Source: Clostridia bacterium (GTDB lineage: Bacteria > Bacillota > Clostridia > Oscillospirales > Acutalibacteraceae). Taken from it: a DNA stretch of 38,899 nt. Below, in pieces: positions 14,644 to 21,992 of the stretch. A program made the translations under genes and the position numbers. The notes under the pieces are model-generated. The model worked only from the letters and a program-made list of their open reading frames with translations. It ran no database searches and was not told the DNA's origin. Position 1 is the first letter of the stretch, and every line of letters begins with the position of its first letter. The DNA lies in contig JAGAPJ010000031.1 of NCBI GenBank assembly GCA_017623315.1, positions 1 to 38,899 on the forward strand, read 5' to 3'.

Positions 14644-15258
14644 ATGGATATTTTACATTCGGGTGAATTATATTTACCCAACAACGACGATATTATGGAA
14701 GAGCAATTTAAATGCCTTGAAAGGCTATATGATTTTAACCAAACACGACCACTTGAGCAGGAAAAACGCCAAAAGATGCTTAAAGAAATGTTTGCCGAAA
14801 TTGGCGAAAACTGTTATATCGAGCCACCTTTTCACGCAAATTGGGGCGGAAAACATTGTCACTTTGGCAACAATATATACGCGAATTTTAATTTAACTAT
14901 GGTAGACGATACACACATTTATGTGGGCGACAATACAATGTTCGGACCAAACGTTACCGTTGCGACCGCAGGGCACCCCATTATGCCACAACTTCGCGAA
15001 CAGGGTTATCAATACAACTTCCCTGTGCATATCGGTAAAAACTGTTGGATAGGGGCGGGCGCACTTATTATACCTGGTGTAACTATTGGTAATAATACAG
15101 TTATAGGTGCAGGCAGTGTTGTTACAAAGGATATTCCTTCAAATGTTGTGGCGGTTGGTAACCCCTGCCGCGTTATGCGTGAAATTAGCGACCACGATAA
15201 AGAATTTTATTTTAAAGACCGTAAGATAAGCGATAATATTAAAGCTAGCATAAAATAA
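14644..15258 (+). CDS. Maltose/galactoside-type O-acetyltransferase (hexapeptide repeat)
   Basis: A 204-residue left-handed beta-helix acetyltransferase of the LacA/Maa/NodL group. The N-terminal Mac cap is at about 8-60, hexapeptide repeats run from about 70 to 180 (for example IGENCYIEPPF, VGDNTMFGPNV, IGKNCWIGAGALIIPGVTIGNNTVIGAGSVVTKDI), and the catalytic histidine is in ATAGHP at about 107-112. It transfers acetyl from acetyl-CoA to a sugar hydroxyl. Full length for the family. ATG at 14644 has TAGGTGAT. Stands alone; the physiological acceptor is unknown. Confidence 0.92.
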   Translation: MDILHSGELYLPNNDDIMEEQFKCLERLYDFNQTRPLEQEKRQKMLKEMFAEIGENCYIEPPFHANWGGKHCHFGNNIYANFNLTMVDDTHIYVGDNTMFGPNVTVATAGHPIMPQLREQGYQYNFPVHIGKNCWIGAGALIIPGVTIGNNTVIGAGSVVTKDIPSNVVAVGNPCRVMREISDHDKEFYFKDRKISDNIKASIK

Positions 15259-15292
15259 ATTGAGGTTTGTCGGTAACTTTTTTGATATAACC

Positions 15293-15324
15293 TGTAGGGG
15301 CGCAACTAATCAAACATCCCTACA
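15293..15324. repeat. TGTAGGG/CCCTACA intergenic repeat
   Basis: Inverted words TGTAGGG (15293-15299) and CCCTACA (15318-15324). Related words occur at 18613-18640, 19560-19644 and 34553-34624. Confidence 0.45.
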
Positions 15325-15346
15325 AACTATAATTTGAACTTGTTAT

Positions 15347-15380
15347 AAAAAACTGCGGTGAAAATTCACCGCAGTTTTTT
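15347..15380. terminator. Bidirectional terminator between the acetyltransferase and AGCS genes
   Basis: A perfect stem of about 14 bp centred at 15363 (AAAACTGCGGTGAA with its complement) with A and T runs on either side, placed between two convergent genes. Confidence 0.85.
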
Positions 15381-15389
15381 ATATTTTAA

Positions 15390-16826
15390 TTACTTTTTCA
15401 ATTTGCTTTCTTTATTAGATTTTGATGCTTTAGCAACAATTGCAAAAAGCGGAATTAAAGCAGCCACGTTAGGAAGTACCATTAAGTAGTTAAAGAAATC
15501 GGTAAGCTCCCAAACCAAATCGTTCGACAAAAGTGTGCCAAGGAAAATAAACACAATTGCAATTACCGAATAAACAATGGTAGCAGCCTTGCTGTTTTTG
15601 AAGAGGTACTGAACGTTAACCTTACCAAAGAAATTCCAACCGATAACGGTAGAATAAGCAAAGAACAAAAGGCAAATTGCAATAAAAATATTACCAATGT
15701 TTCCGTTACCGAATGCATTACCAAATGCGGTTTGCATTGCGTTTGTTTTGGTAATGCCCGAGGAAGCCAAAACCTCAGCATAATTAGCACCGTTTGCAGC
15801 GGCTAAAGGACCGTCACCTACAAAAAGGCAGGAAATAATAACTAAAGCTGTCATTGTAAGTACAACAAAGGTGTCAATAAATACACCGATCATTGCAACT
15901 ACACCTTGGTCATGGGGCTTTTGAACATTTGCCTGTGCGTGTGCGTGTGGTGTTGAACCCATACCTGCTTCGTTAGAGAAAAGGCCGCGCTTTGCACCTT
16001 GGCTGATAGCAGTTTTAATTGCAAAACCAATGCTACCGCCAATAAGAGCAGAGGGTGTAAACGCATACTTAAAGATTACGCCAAAGGTTGCAGGGATATA
16101 CTGAATTCTAATACCTAAAATAACAAGACCGCCAAGCAAGAAGATAACTGCCATAATGGGAACCAACTTTTCAGTAACCGATGCCAAACGGCTTACACCG
16201 CCGACAAAAATAAAAGCTGAAACAATTGCCAAAATAAGACCAACAACCCAACCGTCAATACCGAAAGCAGTATTGCAGGATTCAGCGATAGAGTTTGACT
16301 GAACCATGGTGCCCATAAAGCCAAGAGCTAAAATGGTTGCAACTGCAAAGAAGCCTGCAAGCACCTTACCAAATACACCCTTATATGCCTTGCGAATGTA
16401 GTAAACAGGACCGCCGTGTACCTGACCGTCAGCACCGATAACACGTGTATCCTGCGCTAAAACAGCTTCGGCATAAATTGTTGCCATACCCAAAAAGGCA
16501 ATAACCCACATCCAGAAAATTGCACCGGGACCACCAATTAAAATAGCGCCCGAAGCACCAACGATGTTACCTGTACCTACCTGAGCCGCAATTGCGGTTG
16601 CAAGGGCTTGGAAGGAGGAAAGACCGCTTTTGCTTTTGCCACCCTTAAGTGAAAGGTTGCCAAAAACCTTCTTCATACCCTCACCAAAGCAACGTATCTG
16701 TACAAAGCGTGTTGCAATTGTAAAGAATAAACCTGCGCCTACAAGCAAAAATATCAAAATATAGTCTGATAGGTAGGCATTTACTGTTTGCACTGCTGAT
16801 AACAATGCCGCTAGAAATTTTTCCAT
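15390..16826 (-). CDS. Sodium:amino-acid symporter, AGCS (alanine/glycine) family
   Basis: A 478-residue membrane carrier of the alanine or glycine:cation symporter family (AlsT/DagA/AgcS). About eleven helices are visible. Family signatures present are AQVGTGNIVGASGAI (about 86-100, part of the substrate/sodium site), the loop GGPVYYIRKAYKG and SNEAGMGSTPHAHAQA (about 287-302). It imports alanine and/or glycine with sodium at the cytoplasmic membrane. ATG at 16826 follows AAGGAGAAT. The long leader carries a glycine riboswitch and a terminator, which makes glycine the likely substrate and the gene glycine-responsive. Full length. Confidence 0.93.
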   Translation of the reverse strand: MEKFLAALLSAVQTVNAYLSDYILIFLLVGAGLFFTIATRFVQIRCFGEGMKKVFGNLSLKGGKSKSGLSSFQALATAIAAQVGTGNIVGASGAILIGGPGAIFWMWVIAFLGMATIYAEAVLAQDTRVIGADGQVHGGPVYYIRKAYKGVFGKVLAGFFAVATILALGFMGTMVQSNSIAESCNTAFGIDGWVVGLILAIVSAFIFVGGVSRLASVTEKLVPIMAVIFLLGGLVILGIRIQYIPATFGVIFKYAFTPSALIGGSIGFAIKTAISQGAKRGLFSNEAGMGSTPHAHAQANVQKPHDQGVVAMIGVFIDTFVVLTMTALVIISCLFVGDGPLAAANGANYAEVLASSGITKTNAMQTAFGNAFGNGNIGNIFIAICLLFFAYSTVIGWNFFGKVNVQYLFKNSKAATIVYSVIAIVFIFLGTLLSNDLVWELTDFFNYLMVLPNVAALIPLFAIVAKASKSNKESKLKK

Positions 16827-16843
16827 TTTCCATTCTCCTTAAG

Positions 16844-16876
16844 AAAAAATAAAACCGAACTGAAAAAACAGTTCGG
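16844..16876 (-). terminator. Riboswitch expression-platform terminator
   Basis: On the minus strand CCGAACTG-TTTTTT-CAGTTCGG (16855-16876) followed by TTTTATTTTTT, between the glycine aptamer and the symporter's ribosome binding site. In gcvT-type switches glycine binding usually prevents such termination, so the gene would be switched on by glycine. Confidence 0.8.
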
Positions 16877-16907
16877 CAAAAGTACAAAATAGTAGAAAAA
16901 AATACAA

Positions 16908-17000
16908 CCTTTGTCCTTTTGCCTGAGAGATTAACGGTTAAAACCGCCTTGCCCCTTCGGCATCTGATTTAACAGACTTCTCCAAAGTGCTATCAGTTCA
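16908..17000 (-). ncRNA. Glycine riboswitch (gcvT type, single aptamer)
   Basis: On the minus strand the conserved elements appear in order: TTGGAGAAGTC (near 16976-16986), GCCGAAGGGGCAAG (near 16948-16962), and CTCTCAGGCAAAAGGACAAAGG (16908-16929, the aptamer 3' end). Only one full set of motifs is seen; the bases 17000-17040 upstream could form a partial (ghost) aptamer. It lies between a promoter at 17051-17078 and the terminator at 16844-16876, in the leader of the AGCS symporter. Confidence 0.9.
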
Positions 17001-17050
17001 CAGTCACTTTCGCTTCTGCAAACCTCACATAGCTTATTCAGTTCCCAATA

Positions 17051-17078
17051 AGTATACCACAAAAATTGTAAATTTCAA
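17051..17078 (-). promoter_or_regulatory. Promoter for the riboswitch and AGCS transcript
   Basis: On the minus strand TTGAAA (17073-17078), 16 bases, TATACT (17051-17056). Confidence 0.7.
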
Positions 17079-17098
17079 GTGTTTTTTTAAATTTTTTG

Positions 17099-17127
17099 TT
17101 GACATATTAAAAAAATAGTAGTATTCT
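17099..17127 (+). promoter_or_regulatory. Promoter of gdhA
   Basis: TTGACA (17099-17104), 17 bases, TATTCT (17122-17127), with a leader of about 35 bases before the ATG at 17169. Confidence 0.65.
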
Positions 17128-17168
17128 TTTATGTTGTAAAATATATATTATATAAAGGAGATACATAT

Positions 17169-18521
17169 ATGCTTAAATCTGAATACCTTAAAAAAGTATA
17201 TGCCGACGTTGAAGCACGCAACCCCGGCGAAAAGGAATTCCACCAAACAGTTTATGAAGTTTTATCTTCTATTGAACCTGTTGTAGAATCTAACCCCGAA
17301 TATGAAAAATGGGGCATTATTGAAAGAATGGTAGAACCCGAAAGACAAATTATGTTCCGTGTTTCTTGGTTAGACGATAACGGCAAGGTACACGTTAACC
17401 GCGGTTACCGCGTACAGTTTAACTCTGCTATCGGTCCTTACAAGGGCGGCCTTCGTTTCCATCCCTCTGTTAACGCTAGCATCATCAAGTTCTTAGGTTT
17501 CGAACAAACCTTTAAGAACAGCCTTACCAGTCTTCCTATGGGCGGCGGTAAGGGCGGTAGCGACTTTGACCCCCGCGGCCGCAGCGATGGCGAAATTATG
17601 CGCTTCTGCCAAAGCTTTATGACCGAACTTTCAAAGCACATCGGTGCTGACACCGACGTTCCCGCAGGCGACCTTGGTGTAGGCGCTCGCGAAATCGGTT
17701 ACCTCTACGGTCAGTATAAGAGACTTCGCAACGAATTTACAGGCGTTCTTACCGGCAAGGGTCTTCCCTACGGCGGTTCACTTATCCGTCCTGAAGCAAC
17801 CGGCTTTGGCGCTGTTTACTATGTAGACGAAATGCTTAAGTCCTTCGGTGACACAATTGAAGGCAAGACCTTCGCAGTTTCAGGCTTCGGTAACGTTGCT
17901 TGGGGTACTGTTAAGAAGATTACTGAGCTTGGCGGTAAGGTTGTTACCATCTCTGGTCCTGACGGTTACGTTTACGACGAAGACGGCATCAACACCGACG
18001 AAAAGATTGAATTTATGCTTTCAATGCGTTCTTCAGGTCATGACAAGGTTAAGGATTATGCTGACAAATTCGGCGTTCCTTACTTTGAAGGTCAAAAGCC
18101 TTGGGGCACAAAGGTTGACATTATTATGCCTTGCGCTACCCAAAACGAAGTTGACGTTAAAGAAGCTGAACAAATTATTGCTAACGGCGTAAAATATTAC
18201 GTAGAAGTTTCAAATATGCCTTCTACCAACGAAGCAATTGCACTTCTTAAGGAAAACGGCGTTATCGTTGCTCCTTCAAAGGCAGTTAATGCCGGCGGCG
18301 TTGCAGTTTCAGGTCTCGAAATGAGCCAGAACTCAATGCGTTACAGCTGGACTGCTGAAGAAGTTGACGCTAAGTTAAAGCAAATTATGAAGAACATTTA
18401 CAGTGCTTCATTAGAAGCTGCTAAGAAGTACGGTATGGAAGGCGACCTAGTTGCAGGCGCAAACATTGCAGGCTTTGAAAAGGTTGCAAATGCTATGCTC
18501 GCACAAGGCGTTGCATACTAA
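17169..18521 (+). CDS. gdhA: NADP-type glutamate dehydrogenase
   Basis: A 450-residue hexameric-type glutamate dehydrogenase that makes glutamate from 2-oxoglutarate and ammonia (or the reverse). The substrate-binding stretch RVQFNSAIGPYKGGLRFHP (81-99, Lys92) and the catalytic LPMGGGKGGSDFDP (122-135, Lys128) are intact; DVPAGDLGVG is at about 167-176 and the nucleotide-binding SGFGNVAWG at about 239-247. Length and motifs match the small class I enzymes that usually prefer NADP; cofactor choice is inferred from family. ATG at 17169 has AAAGGAGA. Codon use is strongly biased, as in highly expressed genes. It is monocistronic and divergent from the glycine/alanine symporter. Confidence 0.95.
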   Translation: MLKSEYLKKVYADVEARNPGEKEFHQTVYEVLSSIEPVVESNPEYEKWGIIERMVEPERQIMFRVSWLDDNGKVHVNRGYRVQFNSAIGPYKGGLRFHPSVNASIIKFLGFEQTFKNSLTSLPMGGGKGGSDFDPRGRSDGEIMRFCQSFMTELSKHIGADTDVPAGDLGVGAREIGYLYGQYKRLRNEFTGVLTGKGLPYGGSLIRPEATGFGAVYYVDEMLKSFGDTIEGKTFAVSGFGNVAWGTVKKITELGGKVVTISGPDGYVYDEDGINTDEKIEFMLSMRSSGHDKVKDYADKFGVPYFEGQKPWGTKVDIIMPCATQNEVDVKEAEQIIANGVKYYVEVSNMPSTNEAIALLKENGVIVAPSKAVNAGGVAVSGLEMSQNSMRYSWTAEEVDAKLKQIMKNIYSASLEAAKKYGMEGDLVAGANIAGFEKVANAMLAQGVAY

Positions 18522-18553
18522 TTAGGAATTCGTAATTCGGAATGCGTAATTAA

Positions 18554-18580
18554 CGCACCCAACTTTTGTTGGGTGCGTTT
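18554..18580 (+). terminator. Terminator of gdhA
   Basis: A perfect 10-bp stem CGCACCCAAC/GTTGGGTGCG with TTTT loop (18554-18577) and T tail. The same 24 bases recur at 19404-19427. Confidence 0.85.
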
Positions 18581-18612
18581 TTATTTTTTTATATCATATT
18601 ATATTGACATTT

Positions 18613-18640
18613 TGTAGGGACAGGCGTCCCCGACTGTCCG
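18613..18640. repeat. TGTAGGGACAGG dispersed repeat, simple form
   Basis: TGTAGGGACAGGCGT, then CCCCGACTGTCCG, with the hairpin GGACAG/CTGTCC. A longer form with an extra module inside the loop is at 19560-19644. Confidence 0.55.
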
Positions 18641-18646
18641 AAAAAT

Positions 18647-19093
18647 CTATTTAGAGATTATATCTAAACTTCCTATATTTACAATTTCTAATTTATGCGA
18701 CACGGCATATTTTACAAACGTATACGAATTTGAAAATGTATGATTTAAATAACATATCATATATTGTGTTTTTTCAATCATAAACATATTTCGTTTATTT
18801 ATTGCATATTTAAACGGAGTCCTTTCTAAAACACTTGGAAAAACAGTTTCTTCATTTAAATATGTGCCTATATCTTTTTGGTTCAAATACGCTAAAACAA
18901 CATTTATTTGTATTGGATATTTATTCTTTAAATCACACAATGCACGATATACAGCCTTATCAAATGCGCCGTTTGTGCCAACATAAAAAATATATACTCC
19001 TTTTCGCAATATTAAATTTTCTATTTCAAAATATAATTTCTCATAAAGCTTTTGTGGAAAGTCCCTATGACCTATAAATGTACATGACAGCAT
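18647..19093 (-). CDS. SLOG-family protein (YpsA/DUF1273-like)
   Basis: A 148-residue protein of Rossmann type: CTFIGHRDF at 4-12 and FYVGTNGAFDKAVYRALCDLK at about 36-56 match the SLOG superfamily's nucleotide-binding strands and glycine loop, as in YpsA-like proteins; VVLAYL at about 65-70 is the third strand. SLOG domains bind nucleotides or nucleotide-derived signals; the ligand here is unknown. ATG at 19093 follows AAGAAGGTGAT. It is transcribed divergently from a small XRE regulator, with paired operator-like dyads in the shared promoter region. Confidence 0.75.
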   Translation of the reverse strand: MLSCTFIGHRDFPQKLYEKLYFEIENLILRKGVYIFYVGTNGAFDKAVYRALCDLKNKYPIQINVVLAYLNQKDIGTYLNEETVFPSVLERTPFKYAINKRNMFMIEKTQYMICYLNHTFSNSYTFVKYAVSHKLEIVNIGSLDIISK

Positions 19094-19111
19094 TATATCA
19101 CCTTCTTTTAA

Positions 19112-19140
19112 ATTTTAAGGGAATTCCCCTTAAAAGTCAA
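19112..19140 (-). promoter_or_regulatory. Promoter of the SLOG gene
   Basis: On the minus strand TTGACT (19135-19140), 17 bases, TAAAAT (19112-19117). The spacer is almost filled by an operator dyad. Confidence 0.7.
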
Positions 19141-19158
19141 TAAGGCATATTCCCTTAA
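19115..19158. promoter_or_regulatory. Two operator-like dyads TTAAGGG-N5-CCCTTAA
   Basis: The first dyad (19115-19133) has both 7-base arms perfect and lies in the promoter spacer of the SLOG gene. The second (19140-19158) has a perfect right arm and 5 of 7 left-arm bases. They start 25 bases apart. The divergent XRE protein is the likely binder. Confidence 0.6.
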
Positions 19159-19184
19159 GACATAATAATACTTGAGGTGATTAT

Positions 19185-19397
19185 ATGTTTGAACGAATTA
19201 GAAACTTACGTGAAGACCGTGATATACGCCAAGCACAAATGGCAGAATTTTTACAGGTGCATCAAACCACCTATTCTGATTATGAATTAGGTAATTTAAA
19301 CATACCCATTGATGTACTTATGAAATTAGCGAAATTTTACGGAACAAGCGTTGATTACCTTGTGGGTTTAACCGACAACCCCAACCCATATAAATAA
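19185..19397 (+). CDS. Small XRE-family transcription regulator
   Basis: A 70-residue protein that is a single Cro/C1-type HTH domain: FERIRNLREDRDIRQAQMAEFLQVHQTTYSDYELGN covers helices 1-3, and ILxxLAKFYGTSVDYLVG-type ending VLMKLAKFYGTSVDYLVGLTD matches the common clostridial form. ATG at 19185 follows TTGAGGTGAT. It probably represses itself and the divergent SLOG gene through the dyads at 19115-19158. Confidence 0.87.
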   Translation: MFERIRNLREDRDIRQAQMAEFLQVHQTTYSDYELGNLNIPIDVLMKLAKFYGTSVDYLVGLTDNPNPYK

Positions 19398-19403
19398 TTG
19401 TTC

Positions 19404-19430
19404 GCACCCAACTTTTGTTGGGTGCGTTCT
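19404..19430 (+). terminator. Terminator of the XRE gene, identical to that of gdhA
   Basis: The 24-base hairpin CGCACCCAAC-TTTT-GTTGGGTGCG (19404-19427), identical to 18554-18577. Confidence 0.75.
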
Positions 19431-19500
19431 TTGTTTTTAATGCAACTATGGTGTGCCTTCGGCACGGATATAATTTTTTTCACATTCTGAATTGAGCAGC

Positions 19501-19530
19501 GCGTAGGGAACAACCTATGTGTTGTTCCGA
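19501..19530. repeat. GTAGGGAACAAC hairpin repeat
   Basis: GGAACAAC-CTATGT-GTTGTTCC within a GTAGGG-started block; part of the same intergenic repeat family. Together with 19560-19644 it fills most of the gap 19431-19663. Confidence 0.45.
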
Positions 19531-19559
19531 AATGTATGTACGAACTCAGTTGAAAATTT

Positions 19560-19644
19560 GTAGGGACAGGTGAGATTCCCCTGTTAGGGGAAATGTCGCA
19601 AAGCGATAAAGGGGTAATGGAGAAGCCATAACCTCGACTGTCCG
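19560..19644. repeat. TGTAGGGACAGG repeat with a second module inserted
   Basis: Outer halves GTAGGGACAGG (19560-19570) and CTCGACTGTCCG (19633-19644) match the simple form at 18614-18640. In between sits a block of about 60 bases with its own hairpins (TTCCCCTGTTAGGGGAA, then TCGCAAAGCGA), a different REP-like module. Confidence 0.55.
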
Positions 19645-19663
19645 TCACCATTTACAATTCTAT

Positions 19664-19692
19664 TTGCATTCAAACCAATGGTGTGCTATAAT
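19664..19692 (+). promoter_or_regulatory. Promoter of the JAMM-domain gene
   Basis: TTGCAT (19664-19669), 17 bases, TATAAT (19687-19692). It overlaps the first codons of the longest open frame, so that frame's first ATG (19678) is not the start. Confidence 0.75.
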
Positions 19693-19731
19693 TTAGGTGA
19701 AATTTTTTTAATATGTGGGTGTCATTTAATA

Positions 19732-20460
19732 ATGTGGTTACTTCTAATTATAATATGCTTTTTAGTCTTACTAATTGCTTACGAATTTAATTTTTGGAAA
19801 ACTCATCAAAGGCCATTAACCTCAGAAGAAATATTAAAACTCTCAAAGATACGACAAATAAAATATATAAATAAATTTTTTCATTTTTCAAGACAGCAGT
19901 TTAACATTAACCCTAGTTTTAGAAGTCATTTAGACCAGTCTGGCCGTTGGGATAAAATATCCCTTCCCGTTTCAGCGACTGCTTCTTTTTTAACCGCCTT
20001 ATTAAAATACAAACGACACGAATGGTGGGTTATGGTATTGGCAGATGAATATACTGCCAAACTAATTTGGGCGAATAAGGGTTTAAATAATGAAAGTTGC
20101 TACTTTAAAGGTGATTATGAAACTCTTCTAAATCTTGCCAAAAAATATAATTGTAACACCATTATTTCTATGCATAATCATCCTCATACATCTGATAGAT
20201 ATTGGAACTTACTACATCCTAGTGAAACCGATTTAAAAACTGCCAAAAAACTAAAATCATTATTTAAGAACGAAAAAATGAATCTAATTGAAAGCTTATG
20301 TTCACAGGGTGATTTTATTGTTTACGATTATATGTTTAGTTCTCCATTTCCAAACACATCTATAAAAGAAATATCTGCCGAGAATAATATTTCAGAAAAT
20401 AACAATTATAAATTACATTGTGAAATACGTAATGGTAAAAATTTAAAAGTCAACTTATAA
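19732..20460 (+). CDS. Membrane-anchored JAMM/RadC-like protein
   Basis: A 242-residue protein with one N-terminal membrane segment (MWLLLIIICFLVLLIAYEF, residues 1-19) and a soluble domain. At about 150-170 it carries SMHNHPHTSDRY then HPSETDL: the HxHP...SxxD pattern of JAB1/MPN/JAMM metal sites as in RadC-like and DUF-type Mov34 proteins. The sequence before it, WWVMVLADEYTAKLIW, fits the preceding beta strands. Members may be zinc isopeptidases or may lack known activity. Start chosen at 19732 because the promoter overlaps the upstream ATG; the GGGTG site is about 11 bases away, so the start is moderately certain. It lies alone, and could be inner-face anchored. Confidence 0.68.
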   Translation: MWLLLIIICFLVLLIAYEFNFWKTHQRPLTSEEILKLSKIRQIKYINKFFHFSRQQFNINPSFRSHLDQSGRWDKISLPVSATASFLTALLKYKRHEWWVMVLADEYTAKLIWANKGLNNESCYFKGDYETLLNLAKKYNCNTIISMHNHPHTSDRYWNLLHPSETDLKTAKKLKSLFKNEKMNLIESLCSQGDFIVYDYMFSSPFPNTSIKEISAENNISENNNYKLHCEIRNGKNLKVNL

Positions 20461-20564
20461 AATTATGTTTTTTACTACTAATATCTAATTAAATCGCGCA
20501 TTAATTTATATCCGTCGCCTTGGCGACACCTAACCTTTTCACTCTTACCTATTACTTATTACCT

Positions 20565-20608
20565 AATAGAACACCGATGTCGGAAAAATACGACATCGGT
20601 GTTCTATT
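20565..20608. terminator. Perfect 18-bp hairpin before spoIIIA
   Basis: Arms 20565-20582 and 20591-20608 are perfect complements with an 8-base loop. It is followed by only TTGG rather than a T run on the plus strand, so as a terminator it is atypical; it may insulate spoIIIAA from the upstream gene. Confidence 0.5.
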
Positions 20609-20647
20609 TTGGACAACCCAATCATATCATCTATTGAGGTGATTAAC

Positions 20648-21571
20648 TTGATAACCAACGATGCACTGTCGAATGTGCTTTATGCTCTGCCGCCACGAAT
20701 TAAAGGCGCTTTATTTAACCTTTCCCCCACCGTTCAGCAGAATGTAGCGGAAATACGGCTTCGCAAAAATTTGCCGCTAACCCTTACCGTTTACGGCGAA
20801 ACGGTATTTTTAAAAAATAACGGACAAACCTGTTTTAAACTAAGCGACGGGCTTATTTACATTAATGATGCCGAAATTTTAGAATGTTTTAATCTTTTGT
20901 GTGACAACTCGGTTTTCGCTCACGAAAACGAACTTAAAGACGGTTTTATTATAATGAAAAACGGCTGTCGCGCCGGTGTATGCGGTCGCCTTTGTGACGG
21001 CAGTATTATGCAGGATATTACATCAATAAATATACGCATAAGCCGTGAAATTAAGGGCTGCGCCAACGAGCTTCTCGCCCTTTATAGTGGTGGCGGTCTT
21101 TTAATTGCAGGTCCACCTGCAAGCGGCAAAACCACACTGCTTCGTGACTTTATCCGCCAACTGTCAAACGGACTCAGCGGTCGTATAAACCGCGTTGCTG
21201 TCATTGACTCGCGCGGTGAAATTTCGGGCGGTGGTATGCACGATTTGGGAATAGCAACCGATATTTTAAATGCCGAACAAAAGGCACACGGTGTTGAAAT
21301 CGCTTTAAGAACAATGTTTCCCGATATTATAGCCTTTGATGAAATTGGCAACACCGACGAGCTACACGCAGTAAGCCAATGCTTTTCAGCAGGGGTTAAA
21401 ATTATAACCACAGCACATATTGAAAGCCCTTACGACCTTGAAAGCCGCGAAATAACCCACCGCCTTATTAAAAGCGGCGCAATTGACCAAATTGCCGTTT
21501 TGCCAAAAATTACAGGCGGTAAAATTACGATTATTAACCCAAAGGAAATTTATGCCAAGGCTGTTGTTTAA
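20648..21571 (+). CDS. spoIIIAA: Stage III sporulation protein AA (AAA ATPase)
   Basis: A 307-residue secretion-type ATPase, the same length as the Bacillus subtilis protein. Walker A is GPPASGKTT at about 155-163; RVAVIDSRGEI and MFPDIIAFDEIG give the following strands and Walker B. It is thought to energise the SpoIIIA-SpoIIQ channel between mother cell and forespore. The start is TTG at 20648, with GAGGTGATT at the right distance; a longer TTG-started frame from 20609 has no such site and runs into the hairpin. First gene of the spoIIIA operon and overlaps spoIIIAB by 20 bases. Confidence 0.93.
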   Translation: MITNDALSNVLYALPPRIKGALFNLSPTVQQNVAEIRLRKNLPLTLTVYGETVFLKNNGQTCFKLSDGLIYINDAEILECFNLLCDNSVFAHENELKDGFIIMKNGCRAGVCGRLCDGSIMQDITSINIRISREIKGCANELLALYSGGGLLIAGPPASGKTTLLRDFIRQLSNGLSGRINRVAVIDSRGEISGGGMHDLGIATDILNAEQKAHGVEIALRTMFPDIIAFDEIGNTDELHAVSQCFSAGVKIITTAHIESPYDLESREITHRLIKSGAIDQIAVLPKITGGKITIINPKEIYAKAVV

Positions 21572-21983
21572 ATTTTTAGGGCTTTCTTTTTTGCTTTTGT
21601 GCTGTACCGCCTTTGGTTTTTTTAAGGCAAACACCCTTAAAAGCCGACTTGACGCATTAGAAAAAATAAAAAATGGGCTTTTAACCCTTAAAGAACGGCT
21701 TCGACTTCATAGCGGTGACAAAAACAGGCTTATTAGCGGTTGTTTCCCAAATATTGATAAATTATTGCAAAGCCTACCCCCTGAAGATAAAAAACTTTGG
21801 AATGAATTTTTTGCACATTTTGGCTGTAGCGACACTAAAAGCGAATATGAACGTTGCGCTTCTTTTATCACTCTTTTTGATAACAAAATAAATACTTTGT
21901 CGCGTGAAATTGGCGAACAGCAAAAACTTTATAAAAGTTTGGGATTTTTTTCAGGGGTTTTCCTTTGCATTTTCTTTATATAG
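21552..21983 (+). CDS. spoIIIAB: Stage III sporulation protein AB
   Basis: A 143-residue protein with an N-terminal membrane segment (LLFKFLGLSFLLLCCTAFGFF) and a C-terminal hydrophobic end (LGFFSGVFLCIFFI), with a helical soluble middle, as expected for SpoIIIAB, a GspF-like component of the mother-cell complex. It is shorter than the Bacillus protein (about 171). ATG at 21552 is preceded by AAAGGAAA and lies inside spoIIIAA; the longer frame from 21483 would add a non-conserved leader. Confidence 0.88.
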   Translation: MPRLLFKFLGLSFLLLCCTAFGFFKANTLKSRLDALEKIKNGLLTLKERLRLHSGDKNRLISGCFPNIDKLLQSLPPEDKKLWNEFFAHFGCSDTKSEYERCASFITLFDNKINTLSREIGEQQKLYKSLGFFSGVFLCIFFI

Positions 21984-21992
21984 GTGAATTAA

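Noticed and set aside
16681..16887. Minus-strand frame across the AGCS start and leader
   Set aside because: It runs through the riboswitch terminator and overlaps the symporter start.
20609..20647. Earlier TTG start for spoIIIAA and a sigma-E -10-like CATATCAT at 20623
   Set aside because: The TTG at 20609 has no ribosome binding site, whereas 20648 has a strong one and gives the family length. A transcript start set by CATATCAT would fall on the ribosome binding site.
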